From Nothophaeocryptopus gaeumannii (Eukaryota; Ascomycota; Dothideomycetes; Mycosphaerellales; Mycosphaerellaceae), in NCBI GenBank assembly GCA_031771865.1, contig JASISA010000003.1, positions 676,060-740,059 on the forward strand: 64,000 nt of DNA, in the 5' to 3' direction. The notes under the pieces were generated by a model. It saw nothing but the letters and a program-made list of their open reading frames with translations, made no database searches and was not told the origin of the DNA. The position numbers and the translations under genes were made by a program. Below are positions 9,985-20,319 of the stretch, piece after piece (the stretch's first letter is position 1; each line of letters opens with the position of its first letter).

Positions 9985-12900
9985 CTATTTCCCACCCATT
10001 TCCACATCACGCTTCTCCCTCTGCGCCGCCTCTTTCTCCTCCTCCACAGCCTCCTTCTCCACGTCATCCGTCTCCTTGCTCTTCCTCCTCAGCCCCTTAA
10101 TCTTCCTACTAGCCGCGTGTGTCCAGCGGCTGAGTGGTCTATACACCTGCACAACCGGCCATCCGAAGAACTTCGCCAGCGCAGCGAACCAACGATCCGG
10201 GAAGAGTCTGACCACGATCGCCCAAGGCAAACACAGAGCAGCGAGGACGATTGAGATTGCCCAATCCTTTCCGTCGATTCGCTCGATGCTGAAGGCGCGA
10301 CCACCGACGAACATGATCATTGTCTGGCAGCCAACCATGATGACACAAATCGCGATGAAGAAGTAGTTCCTGTGGACGCCTTGGAAGATGTTGAATTTGT
10401 TGTCGAGACGCCGATTGTTGAACTGGTTGAAGATTTGGAACCAGACGAAGGTGTTGAAGACGACGGAGCGGATCTCCAGGCCATCGTAGGGGTAGTTGAG
10501 GATGTTGGGGCCGACGTAGTAGAGTATGAAAGTGACGACCAGTTGGTAGATGGCTTGACCGATGATCATCTTCCACATGATGACGCTGATGAGAGGAGCA
10601 GAGCGCTTGAGTGGCTTGCGGTCCAAGATCTCTTCTGTAGGCGGGTCGGAGGCGAGCGATAGAGCGGCCATTGAGTCCCTGGGGTACAGTCAGTATCTGT
10701 GTGATGTTCGTAAAGACTTCGTTTGACTTACATGATCAGATTGATCCAGAGCAGCTGTACGGCTGTGAGCACAGACTGCATGCTGTCGTTGGCGACGGCA
10801 GACACGAAGGTGATGATGACAGCTGTAATGTTCACAGTGATCTGGAACTGTATGAACTTGCGAACTGCATCGTTGACAGCGCGTCCCCACATCAGTGCGG
10901 TAAGAATGCTGGTGAAGTTGTCGTCCATCAGGATAATAGCTGAAGCCTCTTTGGCCACCTCAGTCCCGGAGATGCCCATCGAAAAGCCAATGTCAGCAGC
11001 TTTTAGAGCCGGGCCGTCGTTTGTGCCATCACCAGTGACAGCAACAATGTCACCCATGCCGCGAAGAGCAGTGACGAGAATGCGCTTGTCCTCTGGAGAG
11101 GATCGAGCGAGGACTTGGAGTCTAGGCAGGATGTCGGTCATTTGTTGTTCGTCAAGTGTGCGGAAGACTGGGCCTTCCATAACAACACCCCCGGTATAGA
11201 TACCGCACTCAGTCGCGATAGCCTTGGCGGTAGTAACGTTGTCACCGGTCACCATGCGCACTGTAACACCGGCGTGGTGACATTTGGCAACAGCTTCTGG
11301 GACGCCATGACGGACAGGGTCTTGGATACCAACGAGGCCATCAAAGGTCATGCCCTTGAGGACGAGGTTGAAGTCGGCAGACGCAGGGTCGTTGTCCATG
11401 GTGCAACCAGTCGGCGGCCATTGCGAGAAGTCGCGGGAGATGAGAGCAATCGTGCGAAGTGACTGTTGTGCGTAGTCATCGATGGTAGATTCGATGCGTT
11501 CGCGCTCAGCGCCGTCCAATGGCATTGCACCAGCAGATGTCGCGATTTGAGTGCTGTGTCCAAGAAGGATCTCCGATGCGCCTTTGATCAGAAGTCGATG
11601 GGTACCATCCGAAAGCTTCTGCACAGCACCCATACACTTGCGAGTCGAGTCAAACGGCATGAGCTGGACAATTTTTGCGTTGGCACGCTCTTCTGCGACG
11701 GGCCCCATGCCGAGTGTGCGGGCGAAGGCGAGCAGTGCTGTCTCCGTCTTAGAACCGATGAAACTACCATCGTCGCTTTCGAAGGCGGTTGAGTTGATGG
11801 CAATGGCATCAATCAGACGTCGCTTGTCTTTGAGATTCATCTGCTCTGCGAACGAAGCCAGGGTGAGCCCTGACCCAGTCTTGTTCTTGTCGTCGAAGGA
11901 GCGCTCGCCAAAGGTTCCAGTAACGACAGTCATGACGTTCGTCGTGAGCGTACCAGTCTTGTCGGAGCAGACGGTCGTTGCGTTGCCCATCGTCTCACAC
12001 GACTTCAAGATACGAACCAAGTTGTTGAGCTTGACAAGGCGGGTCGTGGCAAAGGCTAAGGCGAGAGTCACGGCGAGTGGCAATCCTTCGGGCACAGCCA
12101 CCACAATCACCGTAACAGCAACGATGAGGATGTCCAGGAACTCGGACGCCTTCTCGGCGCTAGTTGCAGGGTTGGAGGATAGACCAGCCACGAAGCGGAA
12201 GAGCAGGACAAAGAATAGCAGGATGGCTGCGCCGGATCCGAGCTTAGCGATGGCAGTAGCAAGGCCATCCAGTTTGATCTGGAGCGGCGTGGGTTGCATG
12301 TCGACACGCATCGCCATGAGGATTTTGCCGTATGAGGAGTTGACGCCGACGCTGGTAGCGACATATGTCCCGATACCCTCGAGGACCTTGCTACCAGAGA
12401 TGATGAAGCAGTCCATGCTCTTCAGTTCGATGTGTCCTTCTTCGAGCATGCGCATAACCTGTTCGCCCCCGACTTTCTTCAAGGCATCAGACTCTCCAGT
12501 TGCCGAGCTCTCATCGCACTTGACATTGTGACCTCCGATGAAGACGCCATCGACCGGCACCATGTCACCTGGCTCGAGATGCAAAACATCGCCAGCCATG
12601 ATATCGTGGACACCAATCATCACAGATTTGCCAGATCGAATGACTTTGACTTGACGGTCCTCCTTTTTGGCGTTCAGTTTGACGAATGCGCGTTCTTTTT
12701 GGTAGTCATTGAGCGAACCGACCAGCACGACAACTATGATGGCGATACAAATAGCGCATCCTTCGATCCAGTCGACTGGTGGCGGAGATCCTGGAGGGTG
12801 ATCGATGCCAAACGTCTCGTACAAACCCAATGCAAGAGAGATTGCAGCGGCCACTGTGAGTAGAATCAGAACTTTATCATTGTACGCCATCCACATCAGC

Positions 12901-13544
12901 TTCCACAGTGGTGTTGCCTTCTTTTCCGGAAGAGAGTTGTTGCTGTAGACTCGCAGGCGATCGGTGTATGAGCCATTTCCGGCTGTTGTGGCTGCTTGGT
13001 GGGCTGTCGGGTTGAGAGGGACGTCGTCCCAGCCGATGTGCTTCTCGCCATACTGAGTAGCTTCTGCGAAGGTGACTCCGCCGTCCAGTGTGTTCTCATC
13101 AGCGCTAAGACCAGTCTCGAGGTTCGTCCGAAGGCCTCGCTCGATGCCTCTAATACCACCAAGAGCGACATATGCTCCCAAAGACTTTGGATTGAGAAGT
13201 TTGTTAAGTTGACCGGGCGAGAAGGCAAACTTGTTGTCTTTGACCTCGAAATCCCCCTCTGAGCCTGGATCAGGCTTTAATACATCTTCCCTTTCGACAT
13301 CGCTAAGAATGCTGGAGGCGCTGCTGCCCTTCCCCCCGTATGAAGTTGTCGGAGCCTTCAAAGACGAGTACTGTGTGCTCCCGCTGAGTGATCGATGTCG
13401 CCCTTGAACTGTGGGAGTTGCGAGCATCGTGGGCGAAGTTGGAGAGATGGCCGCATTTGGTGTTGTTGGAGTGGGCGTAATATCATTGTCGGTCTCTGGT
13501 GCGGCCTCGACATCTATCCGCGGTAGTGCAGGAGTGCCCGCCAT
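9985..13544 (-). CDS. P-type calcium ATPase, PMCA/Pmc1 type
   Basis: Two exons; the intron at 10679-10731 (53 nt, GTAAGT ... CCCCAG) keeps the frame and gives 1168 residues. The hallmarks are all present: TGES at 349-352 in the actuator domain, the phosphorylation site DKTGTLT with Asp 528, GDGTND at 838-843 in the hinge, and PEGLPLAVTLALAF in membrane helix 4, the calcium-site helix of the IIB subgroup. The N-terminus is a 200-residue low-complexity cytosolic tail, the C-terminus a short charged tail (KEAVEEEKEAAQREK). Such pumps use ATP to remove calcium from the cytosol into the vacuole or out of the cell. The start at 13544 (MAGTPALPRI) is chosen over an upstream in-frame ATG because the extra 75 codons look like untranslated leader. 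Confidence 0.95.
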
Positions 13545-14563
13545 TTTGATGGTGTGTGTAGAACGAAGGCACAATGTTGGATGTACTGTTGCTCCCGTGC
13601 CTGAGGCTGATGTAATAGGAAATAGATGGTCTCTTACCGCGGCCTCTCTTTCATTTTGTGTTCCTGCGAGATTGGCCACCATGGAGATGATGGATACCAA
13701 GCGAGGCGCAGCAGTGATGGAATACCGCACAAGCTGTGAACATGGTCTTGGGTCTCCAACTCCGCCCACGCCTTCAACTCACCTGCCTAATACTTGGCGA
13801 TTACCGGTACCTTTACTCGCTGCAGTGACGGTGGCCATCTCCGCCTGGTGGCAGAGCCTCTTTCGCTGGCGTTTGGGAGGCGAAGTTCGATAGAGGACGC
13901 CATCTTGTTGATGATAGTGCGTAGCCCGATTTGGTAGCCAAGGACGATGGACTGCAAAGAGCGCAGAAGGCCAAGTCGTCCAAGCGCGCTAAAAGACGGT
14001 ACGTACCCCAGGCCGCTCCTGCATCAGGTGATCGACTGTTTTTCAAATGTAATCTCCCTCAGGCTCCAAGCCCGCCCGGGCATCCCAGCCGCCTCCACTT
14101 CCACCAAGACCTCGCTTCAACCTCACGCCATCCCCTCACACCATCGGGATACAAGCGATGTACAGACACCATGATGCACCATCTGGCCGCCATACTATTG
14201 TCGCGTGGTCATTGCAATCCCGCGTGGAGACACTGAAACACCTGGGGTACAGCGCCTAGGGTGCAGTAGGAGTCGCTTCTTTGACACCTTTTATGCATCG
14301 CGGCTACTTTTCTACCTGTCGACGGCAAGCCACGAGTGGTATTGTTCCTCCGAGCACTCTGTAGTACTCATGTACCCTTCCCTTGGGTGGCAGTATAAGG
14401 TCAGGAGATCTGCATCTTCTATCTCAACTGGCGGCCTCAGATTCCACACGCAGAGTCCTTCTCTGAAACACAGAGTGTCCTCTTCCTCGAAGACCGCATT
14501 CTGGCGGCCAGGAGTTCAAACTCGGCGTCTCTTATTGCTTTCGGCCAGCCATGGGTTTCAAGC
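13545..14563. other. Promoter of the calcium ATPase and unassigned sequence
   Basis: No gene is supported. A plus-strand frame is open from about 14415 up to the transporter fragment but does not resemble the missing N-terminal half of that family. Confidence 0.45.
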
Positions 14564-15284
14564 TTGACACTCGGCATGATAATCTTCAGCGTCTGGCTTG
14601 TCGAGCGACTGGGCCGTCGACCGGGTCTCATCTGGGGCGCCTTCGTCGGATCCCTCCCTACGTGGTACCTTGGAGGCTATGTTCACAAGAACGATCCTAC
14701 CAAGGCCGCAGCAGCTGGCGAAGTCAGTCGAAGTGGCGCAGGTCATTTTGCCATGGTATGCGTCTACCTCTACGGACTCATCTCCTGCGCTACATGGCAA
14801 GGCATTACTTGGGTTTACTGCTCTGAGATCTTTCCGCTGAACATTAAGATGTTGTGCGTGGCTCTCACCACGGCTGATCAGTGGCTTTGGTCTTTCATCA
14901 TCTCCAGGACAACGCCGTATATGATTACGTCCCTGGGGTATGGAAACTATTCTTTCTTCGCAACGCTGATGGTTTTGATGGGATTTCTCTTAGACTCGAC
15001 AGTCCCTGGTCTTCTTGCTCTTTGCTGACATGTTCATGAGGGCATACTTTTGCGTTCCAAATACGAAAGGGAAGACGCTTGAAGACATGGAGCCTATCTT
15101 CGGCGCTCTGCCTCCTCTCAACGTGAAGATCGTCGAAGAAGACGCTGATGCTAACTCGCCGAAAGATTTTGGCGAGAAGGTCGATGGTAGAGTAACTAAC
15201 ATCGAGACGACAGAACGCCGAACCAGATCCAGGGCTCCTGAACTGAGGCCCAGGTACACCCCGCGCGAGATACGGGTCGAGTAA
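14564..15284 (+). pseudogene. Truncated MFS sugar transporter (C-terminal half)
   Basis: The reading covers the second half of a fungal sugar/quinate-type porter: VERLGRRPGLIWGAF after the central loop, ITWVYCSEIFPLN in place of the PxxExFP motif, helices 10-12, and the C-terminal signature PNTKGKTLEDMEPIFG. The first six helices are missing. The frame changes near 15000, where the segment between helix 12 and the PNTKG motif is disrupted, and I find no convincing intron there. Both defects argue for a pseudogene. An unrecognised, highly diverged 5' exon remains possible. Confidence 0.65.
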
Positions 15285-15433
15285 GCTTTGGTGGAACGTG
15301 ACGGGTATGATCACTGATGATTGTATATGACTGAGTTGATCCCTTCATAAGATTTTCTACTGTACATATCCTTTCGGTTGAGAACGGCGGCGGCATACAC
15401 CACATCCCCCGGTCAGCTTCTAGCTGCACCACA

Positions 15434-16444
15434 TTAGAGCTTTCCCACATCCACCGCAATAACCTTGCCGCCCACTATACCAAACTTACCCGGATACGCA
15501 ATCCCCCCATTCGTACTCACATACAGCGTCTTTCTATCTCTTGCGGTCCTCCCAAACGCGGCAGCAGTGACTCCAGCGAGAACGTCATCATCCAACCCAT
15601 CAGCAACAACACTTGCGATCCCCTCAGATGAATTGACCTTCACAAGCTCATTCGACGGATCTGTCATCAACCAAGCATTGCCTTGTGCATCAAATGTAAA
15701 GTCGTCTGTCTGAGCACCATTTCGAATGGGCCACGTTGCTCGTGCGATAATCGTTTCGACTAGACCGGCTGGTACACCCTGCGGAGTGAGTGGTACTCTC
15801 CCGAATGTGGGCGTATTGAAAGAGTTGGTGAAGTAAAGGTATTCGTCATGAACATGGATGCCGTTGATGCCTAGAACAGCGGACGCCGACGCGTTGGGTT
15901 TGAAGGCTGGGGAGTCGAGCCAGATGGCGTAGTGGGATGTTTGAGTGTTGAGGGACCAGATGAGTCCGTGGAGAGAGTCGGCTATGAGGACGAGGTCTCC
16001 GGTCTTGGTGATGCCGTTGAGGAAGCCGGCCTGTGGGATGGCTGTGATCTTCGTCGCACTGGATCCCTGAGCAATTGGGTGACGCCGAAGATCGATCTGC
16101 CACAGACTCCAACTTCCAGGCGTCGGAGTGAAAGTCTCGGTAGAATAGTTTCCAACAGCTACGACAAAGACGTCTGGTTTGGTTTCTACTATGCCTGTGA
16201 CGCTCGTGGCATTGGGGAAGCGATGGATAAGCTGGGCAGACCCTTCACCGAGAGAGATCTGCCATGTTTCAGGAGAAGTAGCGAGATCGACGAGGATATT
16301 TCCATTCGATCGGATTACGAGATTCTCGACCCATGTTTCGTTGGGGAACTCGTGGACGGTGTTGAAGGTTTTCTGGACGCCGGTGGTTTGCAGAGAGGGC
16401 CCGATGCCCAGAGTAAGGAGAGATAGAAGGAGCAGCATGTCCAT
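15434..16444 (-). CDS. Secreted SMP-30/gluconolactonase-like six-bladed beta-propeller
   Basis: A single exon of 336 residues beginning with a signal peptide (MDMLLLLSLLTLG). The body has the repeated propeller pattern NGILVDLATSPETWQI / GFLNGITKTGDLVLIADSLHG / LGINGIHVHDEYLYFTNS / DDFTFDAQGNAWLM, as in fungal SMP-30/NHL-type proteins, which are lactonases, phosphotriesterases or strictosidine-synthase-like enzymes. Several N-glycosylation sites fit secretion. The gene ends at GKVIAVDVGKL. The substrate is unknown. It is tail-to-tail with the truncated transporter. Confidence 0.85.
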   Translation of the reverse strand: MDMLLLLSLLTLGIGPSLQTTGVQKTFNTVHEFPNETWVENLVIRSNGNILVDLATSPETWQISLGEGSAQLIHRFPNATSVTGIVETKPDVFVVAVGNYSTETFTPTPGSWSLWQIDLRRHPIAQGSSATKITAIPQAGFLNGITKTGDLVLIADSLHGLIWSLNTQTSHYAIWLDSPAFKPNASASAVLGINGIHVHDEYLYFTNSFNTPTFGRVPLTPQGVPAGLVETIIARATWPIRNGAQTDDFTFDAQGNAWLMTDPSNELVKVNSSEGIASVVADGLDDDVLAGVTAAAFGRTARDRKTLYVSTNGGIAYPGKFGIVGGKVIAVDVGKL

Positions 16445-16869
16445 ATTTTTGTGAGGCGCTGGAAACCGATGGTGCTCAGGCTGGAAAATACTTGGTATGG
16501 ATGATCCTCATATACAGTTTTCTTCAAACGACCCATCTTGCTTTCAAGTCCGCCACGGCCTTAGGCAACGTTTGTATACTAGCTATTGCCGACTAGGTCT
16601 AGATGGCTTCGATACTCTGGGCCATAGTGTGATGCCGTTCTTCCATGTGTTTGTAAGACCTGCCTCAATCAGCAGGATCATGTGATTACTGATCGCAGGA
16701 TTGAATGTGAAATCCTGCCTCAGGCCCGGAACCCGCACACTAGAGTCACTGTTTTGCACGGGTCATTTGCACACGCCAGAGCATTGTCTTTCTTTTCAAT
16801 CCCGTCGTTTGGTCATGTGAAGTCGTACCCAGAGCGCATGTCCTTCCCTCCGTTTTTGGGAGTGCATCA

Positions 16870-18301
16870 TCACCGCGACGCAATCCCACTCTCCAAAGCC
16901 TTGCAGTGCGCATCTTCAATCGTAGTCGTCGCCTCGGAATACCAAGTCTCCCTACACTCTCTCGTCGCTCCAGAATCTCCTCTCGACCTTCCTCCTTTCG
17001 ACGTAATCGTCTTTGTCCCTGCACCGGATCCCACGCTCTGATCCGACCCAATAGAATACCAAGTCTCACTCCACTCTCTCGTCCCTCTGGAATCTCCTCT
17101 CGCCGGCGTAGTCGTCTCTATCCCCTCACTCTGATCCGATCCAATAGAATACCAAGTCTCAGTGGGAGCTTTGCTCCTCACCAGCTCTGCCTGACTGATG
17201 TCGACGCCTTGACATATGATATTCAGCTCTTCGCAGCCTCGGATCTCCGATTGAGTCTGGCGTGGGTTTTCGTTCCATGTGAGTTGGAGTCGTCGTTTCT
17301 TCCGCGGTGGTTGGCCGGCGAGTGTAGGGAAGCAGGACCCTGGGTGGCAGATGGCGAAGGAGAATGTTGCGAGGAAGATCATGCTAAATCAGTCTGTCAG
17401 CTGGATCTCTAATGTCCAGCAGATCAACAGTATGCAGTGCGCAAACTCACCAACTCTCACAAACAATAAACCCAGCCTGGCTCCTCATCAGGTAGTTCGG
17501 CCATCCTCCCGCTTCCAGCAATATGCGATAAACACACCGCACAACCATCGCAACGTACGACACACTCACGCCAACAACGAAGACCTTGAACCTAAGCGTA
17601 CCCAGCAACTTCGTCGCCGCCAAAGGGACATCATGCCACGCCTTCCTCGTCCTTACCAGATAATCCGCAACCAGTCCCGCAAAAGCCAACAACGCAAACG
17701 TTTGCACCGCCATTGTCACAATAACGATATTCGTCCCAATATCTCTACACCGTGGTACCCAAGTCCCGTCAGCGAGAGTCCCTCGGATAAGTGTCGTTCC
17801 CACGAGAAGCATAGCCAGACATATTAAATCAACCCAGATGAATATCCAAGTGTACATTGGAGGAGGGAGGATACTTGTGGTAGCTCCGAACGTCAATGTG
17901 ATGTGTTTGAGCGTGGCGTGGATCCCAGCTGCGAGGAAGCTGGGAGCGAAGAGGAGACAGCTCATGTCGAAGGAGAGGCCGACGATGGAATAGGCGTTAT
18001 GCCTAAGAAAACGTCAGTCTATCTGGGCACGGGAGCAACTTCGTTGTACCAACCACATCACGATCCTTCCAGCGTAGCCAGCGACTTCTGATATGCAACA
18101 TAGAACGAGAAGGTAGGCGAAGAAGTATGTTCTCTTCCATATCCCAATGAACGCATGGGCGATGGCCAGAAACACGAAAGCCAACGCGAGGGTAACGTTA
18201 AGACCAATCGAGGGTCGGTAGCCGTAGATGCTGTATTCGACGGGACAGTCCGGGCCCGTTTCCGTGCAGTTGGTGTTGAAGTACAGTACCTGGCCAACCA
18301 T
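16870..18301 (-). CDS. RTA1-like seven-helix membrane protein with repetitive C-terminal tail
   Basis: Three exons (introns 17384-17450 and 18003-18053, both in phase) give 437 residues. The N-terminal part has the RTA1 layout: a short extracellular start with two Cys (NCTETGPDC), helix 1, the YFFAYLLVLCCISEVAGYAGRI-like helix pair, and then HNAYSIVGLSF and a long WVDLICLAMLLVGT helix. RTA1-family proteins are linked to lipid translocation and resistance to toxic sterol-binding compounds. After the last helix (ICHPGSCFP) the cytosolic tail of about 150 residues carries a unit ETWYSIGSDQS twice, plus a shorter third copy (ETWYSEAT). The family usually ends soon after helix 7, so the tail is unusual. 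Confidence 0.85.
16936..17160 (+). repeat. Degenerate three-copy repeat within the RTA1-like gene tail
   Basis: The unit beginning GAATACCAAGTCTC recurs at about 16937, 17055 and 17147. The first two copies remain similar for some 55 bases (CTCTCTCGTC... and GGAATCTCCTCTCG-like blocks). They encode the ETWYSIGSDQS repeats on the minus strand. Confidence 0.8.
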
Positions 18302-18710
18302 GATTAGTAGGAGCGGCGCCTACGGCCGACGCATGGAGATGAAATACTGTAAAGAAATCAGCAGCTAGAAATGAAACATCACAAGAAAATGGATTATGAG
18401 AGATTTGATGGAACGCTTTTTTGACAAGCAAGAGTTCTCTCCACGTGGGTCCAATAAAACCGAACACAGCCCTTGAGCCCAATCCGATGTCATTCTAAAT
18501 TCTGCTCCTAGGCAGTTCGTGCAATCGAGAATTCGGTCAGCGATGTGCCACTGACATCGAGAAGAAGACGCATCTAATTGATGGCTCGGACTGGTGCCGG
18601 TGTCAAGGCTCCGGAGTATGTCTGGCCATCAACGTGGAGGACCAGGTCCGGGCCCCGTTGCTTGTACCAGGTAGGCGGTGGGCTGACGCTGACAGGCCGC
18701 GGCAGTCTGG
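18302..18710. other. Promoter of the RTA1-like gene; no gene seen
   Basis: About 400 bases with no coding signal that I can support. They lie between the RTA1-like start and the end of the next minus-strand gene. Confidence 0.5.
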
Positions 18711-19760
18711 TCAAGCCTTCTTTTTGGCTGGCGATTTCGACCTTGTTCTCTTTGCGGGCGATTCCGATTCATTCTTCTTAGTAGCCGACCTCGACCGAGT
18801 CCTATTCGCCCTGCTCTCAGCCTCCGGTGGTTGAATCACACACTGGAAGGTCTCGTCGCCACCTAAGCTCTCATCCACGGCCGAGAACTCGATCTTGGGA
18901 TGGTCGATCAAGGGACTGCGGACCATCCAATTCATCTCTTGCTCCATCTCTGTGAGATGAGCTAGTGTCTGGAAATGGGGTGCCAAATCGGCTGCGCTGT
19001 GGTGCGACGAGTGCTGTCCGTCGTAGTATCCTTATCCGCTCTAGTTTTCTTTGCTCACCTCATTGATCATATTATCCTCGCTCTCTTTGCTACCTGTGGT
19101 CTTGACGCTCGCCGCGGTTCTCTTCGTTTGCGCGGTCTTCTCTGACGCAGCCGAGATAGGTCGATTTCGCTCCTGCAGGATCTTGATACGATGTTCGGAC
19201 GGGTTGATGTACGGGATCTGCAGCTCAGCGATCGTAGAGTTGCAAGCCGCCGCTGCAGGATCATCGCTACTCCAGAGACAACCTGGAAATTCAGCAGCAG
19301 ACCAATACTCATTCCCCGGCAAGGAATTTGAGTCCCACGCCCAGACTCCGATGAGTAGTTCATCCGTGTCAAGCTTGGCGCATGGATCGCGGATACCTGC
19401 ATTCCATCTTGCAAAACGGTGTAGTCCCTGTAGTTGACAAGGTGGAGAGGCCGCATTTTGATCAGACGAGCCACGAGATCATGTTGATTCTTTGAGGCAT
19501 ACAGCTGCTTCTCGATACTGGAGCCATGCTGGCGCTTGAAGTGCAGGAACGCGGAGACAAGCTAAGCCATCGATTGCTTTTGGCTTGGGCGATGCGGTCC
19601 CGACAGAGAGTATTCTGCTGTCGACATTGGCCTTGAGGTTTGGTTGCGACAAAGGACCATTGCTCCACCTGGCCGTCTCTCAGCTCACAGACACTCGGTG
19701 GAGGCGCTGCGCCATCCGAGCAATGCAGGTCGACTCCAGTGACTGCGCCAGAGCCATGGA
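18711..19760 (-). CDS. Unknown multi-exon gene with SPAKK-type basic tail (model incomplete)
   Basis: The 3' part is solid: an intron at 19014-19058 (GTGAGC ... GGACAG) joins a frame ending KESEDNMINE to a last exon ending in SESPAKRTRSKSPAKKKA, a lysine/proline-rich tail like the DNA-binding SPKK repeats of linker histones. Upstream, two frames compete between about 19320 and 19560. One reads LHFKRQHGSSIEKQLYASKN, the other RWNAGIRDPCAKLDTDELLI; both look coding, and I find only a weak intron (about 89 nt, GTATCC ... ATGAG) to join them. A further block, CSDGAAPPPSVCELRDGQVE, lies near 19690-19750. It may be a multi-exon gene or one damaged by a small indel. I do not recognise the family. 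Confidence 0.45.
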
Positions 19761-20319
19761 GTTGAGTGCCGTCGGCGTCGTCGCGCTGCGGTGATGTTTA
19801 TTGACGTGGTGGAGCTGTGAAATTCGAATGCAGAAGACAGCACGTCGAGCAGGGGCCCCTGGTTGTTCTTGTCTCGGAGACCCAGACTTCTCCCAACATA
19901 GCTAGAGGGGTACACTCGGCGCCATGTCTTCGCTCCATCAAGGCTCCGCGACGATCAGCAGCAAGTCGATACGGGCCACATCTACTGCCACATGAGCGAC
20001 GAGAGTACTCTCTAAGAAGTAATTGCATCTTTGAGAGGAGCATAGCTCATGCCAATTCGCTGCTTCGTCTCGCATAGAACTACAGTAGACTGAAGCACGA
20101 GGCCAGAGCTCAAGATGCCGCTCGTTGCCAGGCAGGACATGTCTAGTCAAGTATGCTTCACGATGACTGTGTCCAGCAGCTACAACGGAGCAATGCCACT
20201 TGTCCTCGACCGAACTCCATCGAGATGAATCACGAAGTACCGACTCCTAGCTCCGCTCCGCTACTCAACTCGACCAGGTCACGTACGAGGGCCATACCAA
20301 CTAAACAGCATCGAACATC

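Noticed and set aside
11551..12531. 326-codon plus-strand frame
   Set aside because: It is the antisense of the calcium ATPase catalytic region; no motif, and the minus strand is certain.
10728..13769. Longer ATPase start at 13769
   Set aside because: The extra 75 residues look like untranslated leader; the ATG at 13544 has the conserved-style acidic/Pro N-terminus.
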